Notes under the pieces: model-generated | What the model saw: only the letters and a program-made list of their open reading frames with translations | The model's database searches: none | Told to the model about the DNA's origin: nothing | Position numbers and translations under genes: made by a program | Part shown: in pieces, positions 11,136 to 23,800 of the stretch | Position numbering within the stretch: position 1 is the first letter of the stretch | Layout of the letters: each line of letters starts with the position of its first letter | NCBI RefSeq assembly: GCF_010389155.1 | Contig: NC_057768.1 | Location: 5,702,501 to 5,766,500 of the forward strand | DNA: 64,000 nt | Source: Erigeron canadensis | Lineage: Eukaryota > Streptophyta > Magnoliopsida > Asterales > Asteraceae | Reading direction: 5' to 3'

Positions 11136-11746
11136 TGCAACGATCAAAACAGATTAAACTAGAGATATAAGATAAGAAAGTAAACACGTTTAACTATATG
11201 TATATATTAATTAAACAGTGAATACATGGTTGGTTTACAAAGAAGAAGAAAAAGAAAATACTTGTTAAGTTTTTGACACACACAAAAACTTATATGTTCT
11301 ACAATAAAAGAAAGAACACACAAAGTGCCAATTGCAGAACTATACCAACAAGAGTTGCGGCTAGGTCAAGTGATTCCTTATATAGGCAGAGATAAGAATC
11401 ACATGACAACCCAATAGATGTTGACACATGAATGTTGTCAACCATCTATTAGATGATCATTCAGATCTGCAGAGTTCTTCTTTCTTAATCTTGTTTGTTT
11501 CCCAAAACGACATGAAAGAGAAACTGCTTAGTACTAAATTTGTACCAGGTCACATGGCTTCATCTTGATCGTGCACCACGTGTCCTTGGGACCATCCTTC
11601 TTATCTTCATTTTCCCGCTCATATTTGACTTACAAATACAACGGTGAGTCATTGAAATTATCCTTTAACTCGAAGATAATGTAGGTCGCTGAGAGCTTGC
11701 TGATGAAGTGCCTCGCTGAGTCTCTTAGCAAATCCATGACTCAACA
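11136..11746 (-). mobile_element. 3' LTR of copia element A' (minus strand)
   Basis: On the minus strand this LTR starts TGTTGAGTCATGG directly after a polypurine tract AATAGGGGGAGAT (plus-strand positions 11747-11759), exactly as in element A (AATAGGGGGAGAT then TGTTGG). Large parts align with the LTR of element A, including the TATA box (CCTATATAAGG, 11377-11387). The lower end is placed at TGCAACG (11136), giving 611 bp; that boundary is less certain. The matching 5' LTR is not in the window. Confidence 0.65.
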
Positions 11747-11884
11747 ATCTCCCCCTATTCGCTGAGGAGACTTAGTTAGGCATGAGTAGCTTGTGATAAT
11801 TAGAATAACAAGAGAATTGAGAAAATGTTGATATTATACATGACAAACATTTACATTACAGCAAATAAAATTTACAAGTCTTGT

Positions 11885-13766
11885 TCACTCCCATAGACAT
11901 TCTTCTTTAGCTTCAATAAAGGCTTTGTCTTTTTGTTTTTCTGGCTTCATGAGCTCCTGATCAACCAGCCTAACGAACTCTTGGTCATTAGAGGTCCTGA
12001 TGTAGTATTTCCTTAATTTTACAAGGAAGCCAGAGGGAGCAATGGTCATCTCACTTGTTCGGAAGAAGAGCTGATGACCATGAACGTTCAAGAAACAGAA
12101 TCCTTCCAGCTTTTGATCATACATTCCTTCCATAAAAAGCACTCTGGAAGGCATTCTGAGGTTCAGCGAGGAATCCTCTTCAATGTCAGATTTTTGTACC
12201 TTTCTAAGCATTGAAGAAAGCTGAGAAATGACTTGGCCAGAAGCTGTCCTCTTGACACCACCTTTAGGTTGCTGAGGTAGAGGAGATGGATAAGGATGTC
12301 TGGCTGAGCTAAGCAAAGAGTCCTCAACCTTATACTTCTTTTCCATCTTTCTAGTATGTTTGATTTGATCCCCAGCCATTTTCAGCAATGGATCAAAAGC
12401 TGTAGATTTATTTTCTTTGACAAGCTTGTAGATTTCGATCCATTCAGTGGGCCCAAGAGTGTCTGATTTGACATTCTTTAGAGTAAACATCCTGGGCACA
12501 CACTTCCTTTGTAATTGAAGATTCATCCCTTGCTGAGTAAGAGAAGGCTTGACCCACAAGATCTCTTCATTTCTTTGCCTTCTTTCTCTTGAGTCAAGAT
12601 AGGTCTGTCGTGCATTGTTCTTCTCAGCAAGGAATTCTTCTTCTTTCTTCCTTAATGCCTCCAAGCCACCAGACTGCTGAGCAAGTCTTTTCGTTTCTTC
12701 ATCAGCATTCTTAAGTTCTTCACCAACAATCTGCTCAATTATGAATTTTTGAGAAAGCTCTTATTGAATTTTCTTTTGCTTTAACTCTTCTTGAATGACA
12801 ATCTCTGTTGGAGTGAGTTCAGCAGTTGCTGGTGAGAAAGATGAGGTTTTGGGAAAAGCTCCAGACATGAGTTTTTCTTGTTGTTCCCTTGCTGATGTAG
12901 AAACTTTGAGTGGCTTGCTTTGAGTAGACACAATTGCTTTGCCTTTGTCTTTGCTAGCATTTCTTTTTACAAGTGCAGCATGAAACTCGTCAGTTGGCCT
13001 GAAGGAAGACACATTTATTGGCCTCGCTGGCACATCCTCAGCGGCCTTCTTTTCCACTTCAGCTTGCTCCCCCTCAACAGTTGTTGCTGGTTCAACAACC
13101 TTCTCAGCATTATTATTATTTTGTTCTTGGGTAGCATCTTCCACATTATCATTCTTGGTTGCTGGGATCTCCTCAGCAGTACTCTCCCCCTTGGAAGTAG
13201 CATAGGAACCAGCTACTTCCACCTTTTCTTTTTTTAGGAGTCCCAACATTTCAGTCATTAAGCCCTTAAGGCTTCCAACTTCTTCTTCCAGTTTCTTGGT
13301 CCTGCTGACAGACTCGTCAAGGACCTTTTGGTGAACAGCGACCTGGAAAGGGGACTTGGAAAAGAGTGAAGTTTTAAGAGAGGAGATTTCATTGGTGAGA
13401 GTGGTGAGAAAGTTATTTTGATTGCGAAATAATGAGTTGATTGAATGTCGTAGTTGAGTGAGATGGGCAGTGAAAGAATGTTGGATTGGGAGAGTTGTTC
13501 AAGTGATGATAAAAGACCAGGAGTTTCATTGGACATCGCTGATTTGGCAATTTATTCTTTCAAGTTATCAAGCTAGGCAGAAATAGAAGAGTTAGAAACA
13601 CTGACCCTTTTCATGCTGGCATCAAGTAAGTTTTGATTGCGATGAAGAAGGCGCTCATGAGAGAGAGTTTGAGCATGCTGAACCTTTGTAATTTGAAAGA
13701 TAGCATCCTTTTGCTCAGCAAACTCATCAATAATAGTGTCATTTCCAGCGACCACATCCTTAAGTT
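11885..13766 (-). pseudogene. eORF of copia A', C-terminal half (broken)
   Basis: This is homologous to residues about 730-1342 of the extra ORF of element A and lies in the same place, between pol and the 3' LTR. The last 260 residues (12664-11885) are intact and about three-quarters identical by eye to element A, including ILWVKPSLTQQG, FTLKNVKSDTLGPTEWIEIY, FDPLLKMAGDQIK and LRMPSRVLF. Upstream lie a charged, Lys/Glu/Ala-rich segment and a Ser/Asn/Gln-rich, likely coiled-coil region (KRVSVSNSSISA). A TAA at 12763-12761 replaces a Glu codon, and there are frameshifts between about 13258 and 13570. The copy is cut at 13766 by the chromovirus LTR. Function unknown; no membrane segment is visible. 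Confidence 0.7.
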
Positions 13767-14777
13767 TGAAGAGGATCGATTACCCATTATACGTACCAAC
13801 AACACCACAACACCACACGAGATCGAATCGAACATGAACCATAGAACATTGAGCTGCCTAGGACGATCTTGGGGACCAAGATCGTCCCTCCCAAGACCGT
13901 CCCAAGTGCCAAATGGGCTGAACAGGGCTATGAACATCACACCAAGATTTAGATCGATTCCGGGACTTGTTAGAACATAGAACTAGTACATATATGCACA
14001 ATAACATTAACCATTAACACTTTTAACGATTTCAAGACCATCTATAACATGAACAAGGTGTGGCACATCAAGAACAAGTTTTCCTTAACTTTCAAAAATG
14101 GGTTTTGTAAATTAAAGCATGTTATGACCCAAATTTGTTCACATAAATGTTATTAAACACATTTAGACACAAACCCATTAATCATTAACACGATTTCATA
14201 TCAAAATTGGACCAAATCATCAAGAACATAAACTTGAAAAAGTACACTTTTAATTTGATCAAAAACTCATAATTGTTGTTGTTACCTGAAATTTGATTCC
14301 GGAAATATGTTTTGATTATCACAAGGATGCTAAAAGTACAAATGATTTTGGTTTAACATCACAAAATCAAAAGATGAATTTTGTGTGTGTAAAAGAGGCT
14401 GCACTATGTGTTTTTAGAAGAAGAAAGAAGAAGAGAATGAATAGTGGTAGCTTCTCTCTCTAGGTTTCCCATCTTATTCTATTTAAACCTTCCCCATATT
14501 AAATGAACTCCATAAATGCAAGGACCGTTTGCGAATATTTTGAACTAGAACTTTTATAAACATGAACGTTTATGAACCGAACTTTAATATTTCATTATAC
14601 TTAGTCATAAACTTGTCATATAAATCAAGATTTAAGATCAAATTGACCTTCATATAAGCCCATAATTTAGGTCTAAAGTACGTCAAGAACTTAGATAATT
14701 TGAACTGTCTAGCCGTTCTAGTGGCGAAAGTACGTTTCAAAGAACTTATTTAGAACATTTATAGGACGGTTGTTACA
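13767..14777 (-). mobile_element. 3' LTR of a chromoviral Ty3/gypsy element (minus strand)
   Basis: On the minus strand the LTR starts TGTAACAACCGTCC, immediately after the polypurine tract AAGTGGGGGAGAA (plus-strand 14779-14791). It lies directly downstream of a chromodomain-type integrase ORF. TGTAACAACC starts are typical of Tekay/Del-type LTRs. The 3' boundary (13767) is a best guess at a TG (CA on the minus strand) adjacent to broken eORF sequence. It contains a perfect 12-bp-stem hairpin (separate entry). Confidence 0.6.
13861..13887. repeat. Perfect hairpin GGACGATCTTGG-GGA-CCAAGATCGTCC
   Basis: The stem is 12 bp with a 3-nt loop. A related half-site, CCAAGACCGTCC, follows at about 13892. 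The same GACGATCTT/AAGATCGTC hairpin recurs about ten times in the leader of copia C (44640-45425), an unrelated retroelement class. Confidence 0.85.
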
Positions 14778-15975
14778 TTCTCCCCCACTTGGAGGATTTC
14801 GTCCTTGAAATTAAGAGTCTTGCCGATCAAAAAGATGAGGGTACTTCTTCTTAATGAAGTCCTCGCGTTCCCAGGTATCATTATACCCGTGTCTAGCACT
14901 CCAACGTACACGAACTAGTGGTACTCTGCTCTGTCTAGTCTGTTTAGCATCCCTATCAATGATCTCAATGGGCTCTTCAATGAACTCGAGCCCTTCGTCT
15001 ATATGAACATCCTTAACAGGAATGATGGTCGGGTCGTCAGCCATGCACTTTTTAAGATTGGACACGTGAAATGTGTCATGAACATTGCCAAGTTCTAACG
15101 GTAGTTCCAGTTTGTACGCTACTGGTCCTATACGTTTAATGATCTTATAAGGTCCAATGTACCGAGGCGCCAACTTGCCTCTCTTGCCGAACCAGGCAGT
15201 ACCTTTCCATGGGGAAACTTTCAATAGAACTTTATCGCCTACCTCGAACTCTAGAGGCTTACGGCGTTTGTCCGCATAGGACTTTTGTCTGTCTTGAGCA
15301 GCTTTAAGCTTTTCTTTGATAACAGCTATTTTGTCTATAGTGAACTGTACGACTGGGAGCTTCATCCAGCTTCTTTCACCGGCGTCAAGCCAGCAAAGTG
15401 GTGATCTGCACTTACGACCATATAAGGCCTCGAACGGTGCACACTGAATACTAGTGTGATAGCTGTTATTGTACGAGAACTTGATCAACGGAAGATGTTT
15501 ATTCCAACTTCCTCTGAACTCTAATGCACAAGAACGGAGCATGTCCTCCAAAGTCTGAATAGTACGTTCGCTTTGCCTGTCCGTCTGTGGGTGATAAGCG
15601 GTGCTCAAGTTAAGTCTAGTACCTAACGCTTCTTGAAGTGACTGCCAAAAGTCGGACGTGAAGCGTGGATCTCGATCGGACACAATCGATAAAGGGACAC
15701 CGTACTTGGTCACAATATCGTCTATATAGATCTTAGCAAGTCTCTCCAGTGTGTAGTCATCACGAATAGGAAGGAAACGAGCTGATTTAGTCAGTCTGTC
15801 TACGATAACCCAAATAGAGTTATGATTGTTCTTTGTGCGAGGCAGCTTCATAATGAAATACATGGTAATATCTTCCCACTTCCACACCGGGACTTCTAAT
15901 TGTTTCAACAAGCCGGAAGGTTTCCGATGTTCGATCTTGACTTTAGAACATGTCAGACATCTGCTGACGTACTCA
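14778..15975 (-). pseudogene. Chromoviral Ty3/gypsy integrase (3' part of pol, truncated)
   Basis: This is the 3' end of a Tekay/Del-like pol. From 15975 down it reads the second half of the zinc-binding HHCC domain (CLTCSKVKIEHRKPSGLL), then the integrase core: the expected first Asp position within DITMYFIM (D changed to Y), IVSDRDPRFTS (second Asp) and HPQTDRQSERTIQ (Glu; the usual GQ is RQ). These are followed by the GPYKIIKRIG GPY/F module, HVSNLKKC, and a chromodomain-like C-terminus VRWSARHGYNDTWEREDF...YPHLF, with a stop at about 14811. The 366-residue frame is open, but RT, RNase H and gag are missing: sequence upstream of 15975 is replaced by an integrase of opposite orientation. 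Two changed catalytic-region residues suggest an inactive copy. Confidence 0.85.
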
Positions 15976-15976
15976 A

Positions 15977-16547
15977 ATGATTACCTTTACTCCTGTACAT
16001 CCTCAGGCTAACGGACAAGCAGAGTCAAGCAATAAGATCATCATGAACAATCTCAGGAAAAGACTGGGACAAGCTAAAGGAAAATGGGTAGAAGAACTTC
16101 CATTTGTCTCGTGGGCTGATCGAACCACTTCGAAAACGGCCACTGGACAAACGCCATTTTTACTTGTCTTTGGGACTGAAGCAGTGTTGCCTACCGAAAT
16201 GGATTTGCCTACACCAAGGGTAAGCCTATTAACTTATAAGAAAAACAAGGAGTTAATGCTTGAAGATCTTGAAGCTATAACTGAGCTACGAGAAAGAACA
16301 AAGATAAGAATAGCAGCCTATCAACAGCGAATCGCTAAGTCTTATAATAAAAATATAAGAGTTAGAAGATTTAAAATTGGAGATCTAGTTCTCAAAAAGG
16401 TTCTAACTAAACCCGATGGTAAGTTGAACCCAAAATGGGAAGGTCCGTACTTAATAGAAGGAGAAGCTGAAAAGGATCCTATTGGCTTCAAACTTTGAAA
16501 GGTACACTAGTTCCAAGAGCATGGAATGCTATCCATCTCAAGATTTA
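15977..16547 (+). pseudogene. Tat-like Ty3/gypsy integrase C-terminal part (interrupted by copia A)
   Basis: The sequence encodes TPVHPQANGQAESSNKII (the integrase Glu region), WVEELPFVSWADRTT, TGQTPFLLVFGTEAVLP, RRFKIGDLVLKKV and PKWEGPYLIEG (GPY/F module). After one frameshift near 16485 it continues GTLVPRAWNAIHLKIY, the standard end of Tat-lineage pol. Copia A inserted at the last codons: ATTTA (16543-16547) is repeated at 30056-30060, and the Tat sequence resumes there with a stop a few codons later. The 5' part of integrase, RT and RNase H are absent, replaced at 15976 by the oppositely oriented chromovirus. Confidence 0.8.
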
Positions 16548-17218
16548 TGTTGGATCAGGGATTCGCTGAGGGACTCAGTGAGTGGCTCATTCAGCGAGCT
16601 GTCAGCGAGCTCATACATCTGCAAGCATAATCTATCTTCAAAGTCTAAAGGATATGTTCAATGACTCACCGTCCAGTATTTGTTAGTCAAATATGAGCGG
16701 GAATTTGAAAATTAGAAGAATGGTCCCAAGGACACATGTTGAAAGATCAAGATGAAGACATGTGACCTTGTACTACTTCGGTGTAGTGAAGTTTCTCTTT
16801 CATACCGTTTTTGGAAACAAACAAGATGAAGGAAAGAGGCTTCTACAAATCTGAATGATCCACCAATAGATAGTTGACAACCTTCATGTGTCAACATCTA
16901 CTAGGGTAGTCATGTGATTCCTTATCTGCCTATAAAAGGAATCACTTGACCCAGCCACAAAACTGGTTGGTGTGTTCCACAGTTTACCTTATTTTCTCTA
17001 AGTAATTTGTTAAGTTTTTGTGTGTTCAAAAACTTAACATATTTTTCTGTTTGTTGTTTATTGTTGTTGTTATCAAACAACCATCCATGTTTTCATCGTT
17101 TAGTTGAAATACATATAACTAAACAAAGTTCTTTACATCTCATCTTTGTTATTGTTATTTCGTATTTACATTATAAGTTAGTCAACTAAAACACAAGCGG
17201 TGCATTAGAGGACCATCA
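16548..17218 (+). mobile_element. 5' LTR of copia A
   Basis: The LTR starts TGTTGGATCAGGG and ends GAGGACCATCA. The TATA box is CCTATAAAAGG (16929-16939), giving a transcription start expected around 16960-16970. CAGCGAG/TCGCTGAG motifs are repeated in its first 70 bp. It is 671 bp, the same length as the 3' LTR. Confidence 0.95.
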
Positions 17219-17220
17219 AG

Positions 17221-17232
17221 TGGTATCAGAGC
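17221..17232 (+). other. Primer binding site of copia A
   Basis: TGGTATCAGAGC lies two bases after the 5' LTR. It is complementary to the 3' end of initiator methionine tRNA and is the usual plant copia primer site. Confidence 0.95.
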
Positions 17233-17343
17233 CACCGTTCCTAAGTTATTGGAACAAGATCTGTTTGCCTCTTGTGTTTACATTGTTTTCTTTCTTTTCT
17301 TCACAATTAAATCTAAATTTTTTTTCTTTTCTGTTTTTAAAAG

Positions 17344-20300
17344 ATGTCGTTTGTACCCACTCTTGTTAACACGCGTGACTTTGGTTACATTTCTATTCCT
17401 CCAAAATTTGAGCCAAAGGACTTTGGTTCATGGAAGGAACGAATGTTACTACACATAGTGGGTGTAGAACCATATCTTATGACCATTCTAAATGAAGGTC
17501 CTTACATTCCCACATATGTTCAAAGGACACCAGGTGCAACACCTGATGCTCCTGAAATTGTAACAGATCTAGTCAAGCCTGAAGTCCAGTGGACTGAAGA
17601 AGAGCGAAAGCTCGTCAATCTTGACTCCAGATTGAAAAACATGATCATCACCACCCTTCCCACTGAGGTGATGAAACTAGTCATTAAATGCCCCACTTCA
17701 AAAGAAGTTTGGGAAAGACTAGTAAGTACTTATGAAGGGTCAGCTGACTTGATTAAAACCAAGAAAATTGACCTCAAACGTGCCTATGAAAATTTCTTTT
17801 CTCTTCCTGATGAAAGTCTCGAGGGCACATATACCCGATTTAAAGGGTTGCTCAATGACATGACAAACGTTGGCATTACTCATGACAATTTTGAGGTATG
17901 CCATAAGTTCATCGATTCTCTTCCTCTCAAATGGCAGAATCTTAGACAAATCCTCCATACCACCAAAAAGATTCAAGAACTAGATCTTGAGGAGTTGTTT
18001 GGCACTCTTCAATTTGAAGAGAAAGCCTTGGCTCAAAACATTAGAGCCTCTGCTGAATCTAGGAGACATGCTGGCTCCTCTTCTGCTACCAGCACTTCTG
18101 CAAACCCCTTAACTGACCCTCTTGCTCTCATCTCTTCTGAGCCCATCTATCCCAATGATGGTGCCAGCACCTCTTCTCTTCCAGCATCCTTTCAAGCTCT
18201 TGTTGAAGAGCTTGATGCTGAAGAGAAACAGGAAATGTTCAGTGATTTTGTTGAATTTGCCTTAATCGTTGGAAAGAAGTACTCCAGGAAATAGAACAAC
18301 CGTAAGTCGGTTGCTCCATATAAGCCTCCTGTGGATAAATCACAGGAGGAATGCTGGAAATGTGGTAGAAAAGACCACTATCAAAAGGAGTGTAGGGTTT
18401 TTATCCCAACTCCTGCTGCTCCAAAATCTAACTCATCTAAAACTGCTGATGAATACAGGAACAAGTATTATCAGCTTAAAGCCAAAATGGCTGAAACTGA
18501 AGAGGCCAAAACACCAGGCAAAGGTCTGGTCGCTGAAGAGTATGACTGAACTGATTCAGATGACTCTGATGATGACGCCATGTGTCTCATGGCTCTGGCT
18601 GATAGTGATGCGCTGACAAAAGATCAAGTCTCAACAAGTCAATAGGTCAACGCCACTGTCAAAAAGGTACATACTCTTCTTTCAACTGCTGATGAGGACA
18701 AAACCAAAATTCTTGAATCCTTGTCATGTGATCTTCAGTTCGTAGAAACTCTGCGTGCTGAAGCTCACTCAAAACTCCTTTCAGTAAGTTCTAAATTGAG
18801 TGAAAAATCTGATAAACTCAACAGACTAAAGAATGTTCATGCTGAACTTCAGTCACATGAGTTGCTGACTCAAAAACTTCAGCTTGAAAATGAAAAACTC
18901 AAGCTTGAAGTTCTCAACCTCAAGAAAATTGTGACCTTTTGGTCAAAAGCTTCTAAGTTTCATCATCAATGTCTTACTGAACAAGTCCCTGCACAAGTTC
19001 AGGCAGTGATAGGTGGAGATTTTGAATCTGCTGCCTGTATCGCTGACATGTTTAAAGATGATGTGAAACCGGAAATCTCAATTCCTTCTTTTGGTATTAC
19101 TTCTCCTGAGGAAATGAAAAGGTGGTATTTCGTTAAAGGAAATGATTACCACACTGAAATGGACGCTGGATCCTCCACATCTCTCTCCAGCGACCCTTCA
19201 AATTCTTCTGATTCTAAAGTAGTTAGCTCATCCTCATCCTCAAATAACATATTTTCCCATTTGCCTATTGTTGGCATGATGCCACACGAAGGCAAAATTC
19301 AATATTCTCCAAATGAAACATTTCATGGAGACATTTCAAGTGATAGGTACAAGTCCATCGCTCCTCAGCCCCTCACTTTGAATAAGTCTGAGACTTTTAA
19401 AAGAAGTAACGTTGCGGCTCCTTATGACTATAGCATGCCTCAGTGAGCTGATCATACTAAGCAGCAACCTCAGTCTATCCCATCAAATTCTTTTCCTTCT
19501 AAAATCTTAAGTGCTGATGTATCTCAGCATGAACGCCTCATGGAGAGACATGTAAGGTTTGGAGATGTTAGGTTTCATAATGAGGGCTCATCTCAAGCCA
19601 AACCGGTTGTCCATCAGCGGGCCTCTCATTCTTCTCCATCTCGATCAATTCTGAGACACCCAACTCCTCTAAGAAGTAATGTGCCTCAGTCGGTCAACAG
19701 ACCAACCACTCCTCAGCGAGGAAACATTCCTCAGCAACAAATGAGGAATACAACTCCTCAGCGAGGAAACATTTCTCAGCAGCGACTAAGGAGTGTTACT
19801 CCTCAGCGAGGAAATGGTTCCCAGCACCAAGCAAGGAGTGTGACTCCACAAAAGGGACACTTGCCACATCAGCAAGTGAGATCCTCCACTCCCAATAAAA
19901 GACAGTTGTCTTCCCAGCAGTCACAATCGTTTATTCCTCTTGTGGAATATCTCCCTCATAGGCAAGGGAGATCTTCCACTCCTAATCGATCTTCTAGATC
20001 CACCACTCCCAATAGGGTTCTTCAATCCAGGACTTCCTCGTCTCTATCTGATCTAAAACAAGCCTGGAGTGTGTTAAGAGGCTCACAAGTGGCCTCCTCT
20101 TCCACTCCTCGTCTAGATGACCCCACTGACAAATCTCTCTTGGGTCCCCCTCCTCTCTCAAAGAATTCTCGCAAGCAAAAATCAAAGCCTAAGTCCAAGG
20201 CAAAGACTAAGGCTTCAACCTCTTCTGACCCAAACATTGTTGAACTTTCTCAACAGGTCAATGACTTGTCCTCTCAACTTAAAGAATTCCTTCTTAGCAA

Positions 20301-20847
20301 TCAACAAAGCAACTCCTCTAACAGGAAATTCTATATTTGTGGCATGAGAGGACACATTGCTACAGATTGCTGTAACTCAAGAGATGCCCCTAAAGTTGTT
20401 GTGCAATCAAATGCTCACACTTCAGCCTGTGCCTCTCTAACCAACCCTGCCTCATCTTCCATGATTAGTGAGAGTCCTCCAAATGAATCTCTCTTCATTG
20501 ACACTGGGTCTGTGGGGACTCATCAATCTAATCTTGCCAACTATATTGCCTCTCAACGCATTGAGATTCCTCATTCTCAGAATGTCATCTCCAATTCGTG
20601 AGGACGACCTGCAATGCTGGTTGAGTTCAGTGCTCCCAAAGTTATTAGCAACTCTGTGGTGCTTCAAGAATATGAGAATAACATGATGCCCACTGATGAG
20701 AATGACAGAACTCATATGCTTCCTGACTTAGGAAAACACCTCACCCTTGAGGAAACTTTCTCCGCTGAGTCTTCCTCCACCACTGATGCACCCATCATTA
20801 CTTCTACTGACATTCATGTCAGTGAGTCTGAAAGTGGACCAAACTAA
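17344..20847 (+). pseudogene. gag: Copia A gag (large, stop-riddled)
   Basis: This is the Gag capsid/nucleocapsid precursor that would package element RNA. One reading frame runs the whole length but is broken by stops at 18292 (TAG), 18547 (TGA), 18643 (TAG), 19444 (TGA), 20599 (TGA) and 20845 (TAA). Order: N-terminal UBN2/capsid-like region (FEPKDFGSWKERMLLHIVGVEPYL ends within about residue 60; later EVWERLVSTYEGS and LEGTYTRFKGLLNDM); zinc knuckle CWKCGRKDHYQKEC near 18350; a helical coiled-coil stretch near 18720-18960; a Ser-rich stretch; a 15-residue tandem repeat (19708-19887); and a second knuckle at about 20335 (YICGMRGHIATDC) whose first Cys is Phe. About 1,160 codons is far longer than ordinary copia Gag. 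The protease frame follows after a further frame change near 20840. Confidence 0.8.
19708..19887 (+). repeat. 45-bp coding tandem repeat in gag (about four units)
   Basis: Units encode TPQRGN-xxQQxxRxx, 15 residues each (TPQRGNIPQQQMRNT, then ISQQ, GSQH and TPQKGH variants). They are basic, Pro/Gln-rich and probably disordered, suggestive of RNA binding. DNA units begin ACTCCTCAGCGAGGAAA, which carries the CAGCGA motif recurring throughout this element. Related SSTPN units continue to about 20020. Confidence 0.85.
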
Positions 20848-20864
20848 AACCTTCTGTCTTATCC

Positions 20865-23800
20865 TTGCAGGGTTCACTAGGAAAAGGTGTGTGGTATTTG
20901 GACAGTGGATGTTCAAAACACATGACTGGCTCAAAGACCTTGCTGGATAACTATGTAGAGGCTGCTGGCCCTACTGTAGTGTTTGGTGATAATTCTATCG
21001 GACAAACTGAAGGTTATGGTCTCCTCTCAAATGGGTTAATCAAATTCTCCAAAGTTGCCTATGTGAATGGATTAAAACACAATCTCATAAGCATAAGTCA
21101 ACTTTGTGACGCTGACTACAAAGTCATTCTTGATAAACATCAAGGGACTGTTGTAAATATCAACAAGGAAGTCGTATTGGTCGCTCCAAGAAAACGAGAT
21201 GTATATCTCGTTGACTTCACCCCTATCAAAACTGATAGTGAGACTTGTTTCTTTGCCAAGTCAGCTGCTGAACTAAATTGGTTATGGCACAAGCGTATGT
21301 CGCATGTGAATTTCAAAACCATAAACTCACTGGCCAAAAAGAACCTTGTTCGTGGCCTTCCTCCTCTCTCTTTCAAAAAAGATAGGCTCTGTGGTGCTTG
21401 TGAAAAAGGCAAATGCCATAGAGCTACTTTTAAAACTAAACAAGCCAACTTTGTTAAGGGTTGTTTTCACCTTCTTCACATGGACCTTTTTGGTCCAGTG
21501 AATGTCCAAAGTCTAAAGGGTAGCAGATACCCTTTAGTGATTGTGGATGAATATTCACGATATACTTGGACAATTTTCCTTAATTCTAAGAGTGATGCTG
21601 CTGATGAAATCATCAAATTCATTAAGAAAATGGAAAATCTCAACAGCATAAGGGTCAAAGAACTCAGAAGTGATCATGGCACTGAGTTTAAAAACCACAC
21701 TCTTGAAACTTTTTGTGCTGATCAAGGGATCTCACAAAACTTCTCTTCCACTAGAACTCCTGAGCAAAATGGTGTTGCTGAAAGGAGAAACAGAACTCTT
21801 ATAGAGGCAGCACGCACTATGCTCAGTGAGTCCTCTCTTCCCAGTAGGTTTTGGGCTGAAGCAGTCAACACTGCTTGTCACACTCAAAATAGATGTCTTA
21901 TTGTCAAAAGACATGACAAAACTGCTTATGAAGTTTTAAGAGGAAAGAAACCTCAAATCAAATACTTTCATGTATTTGGATGTCCTGTCTTTATTCTTAA
22001 TAATAAGGATCATTTAGGGAAATTTGATCCTAAAGCTGATGATGGTTACTTTGTTGGATACTATTCTATTAGCAAAGCTTTTAGAGTATTCAATACTCGT
22101 CTTCAAAAAGTGGATGAATCAATTCATGTCACTTTTGATGAAAGCTCTTCTGCTCTTAGAGATATCCAGCCATCTTCTACTGAAGAGATCTTCAATGAGT
22201 TCATAAACCCTCCTATGGAGGATGCTGACTCATATGTCGATGCTTCTTGCTCGCCTCCTCTTGATCAGCAACTCACTGAGGATAGTTCAGCAGACCCTGA
22301 GCTGGAGCAAGTTGCTGCTCATATCTATACGATTGAGCCAGTTGAGCCTATCTTAAGGTCAATCCATGCAGCATCAGCCAAACCTAGATCACTGGCTGAT
22401 GATGTGCAAGTTGATGACTCTGCTGATGAAGAGTTTCATGATGCTTCAGCTTACACTGAGGATATGGAGTCTGCTGACGACCCCAACATCAATGATAACT
22501 CAACTCAGTCAAATAACTCAACTGATCATCCTGACACTGAACCCACTGTCACTATTGACCTTTCTTCATATAATCCTCTTCCTTCTGTTCACATCTCCCC
22601 ACCTTCTGTTGATACTCAACTAGGTTCTTCAAGTGTTCCTTCACTTAGGTGGACAGCCAGTCATCCTGCTCACCAAATTATTGGTAATCCTCAGCAGGGC
22701 ATTGTAACTAGATCAGCGACTAGAAACACATGTCTATTTGTTAACTTCTTGTCAATGATCACTCCCAAAAATATTGGTGAGGCAATGGCTGATCCCTCTT
22801 GGGTTGCTGCCATGCAGAAAGAACTCACTCAATTTCAACACACAGCACGTCTGGTTTTTAGTTCCTTTACCACATGGTAAGGAACCTATTGGTACCAAAT
22901 GGGTCTATAGAAATAAAATGGACGAAGACGGTGTTGTTGTACGCAACAAGCCTAGGCTGGTTGCACAAGGTTATCTTCAAGAAGAAGGAGTTGACTTTGA
23001 TGAAACCTTTGCTCCAGTGGCCAGATTAGAAGCTATACGCTTATTTTTGGCACATGCTGCTTATCGAGACTTCAAGGTCTATCAAATGGATGTTAAGAGT
23101 GCCTCCTAAATGGAAAACTCGATGAAGAAGTCTATGTCGAGCAGCCACCTGGTTTTGAAGATCCAGCCGAGCCACATCATGTCTATCGTCTCTATAAGGC
23201 CTTATACGGTCTTAAACAAGCCCCCAGGGCTTGGTACGACACTCTCTCAGAATTTCTTCTCTCTAACAACTTTCAGCGAGGATTCATTGATAGCAATCTT
23301 TTCATCTTTCGAAAAGGTGCTCATATACTATATGTCCAAATTTATGTTGATGACATTATCTTTGGATCCTCAAGCACTAAACTATGCAAAAAGTTTAGCT
23401 CTCTAATGTCATCTCATTTTGAAATGAGTATGATGGGAGAATTAACCTTCTTTCTTGGTTTGCAAATACGTCAGCTCACTGATGGTATTTTTATCAACCA
23501 GGAAAAGTATATCCGAGACATGTTGGCTAAGTTTGATATGTCTGACATTTCTCCAAAGCCAACCCCCATGTCTCCTCCCAATAATCTCCATGCTGATCCT
23601 GATGGTAAGCATGTGAACCCCACTCACTATCGTGGGATGATTGGCTCGCTAATGTATCTTACAGCGAGTCGTCCTGATATCATGTTTTCTACTTGCTTAT
23701 GTGCAAGATATCAAGCATCTCCTAGAGAGTCTCACCTTCTTGCTGTCAAATGCATCTTTAAATACCTGAAGGGCACTATGACCTTAGGTCTTTGGTATCC

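Noticed and set aside
18292..20900. Programmed frameshift or readthrough between gag and pol.
   Set aside because: The frame offset differs between elements (-1 in A, +1 in B, another in C), and the many stops occur at unrelated codons, so decay explains them.
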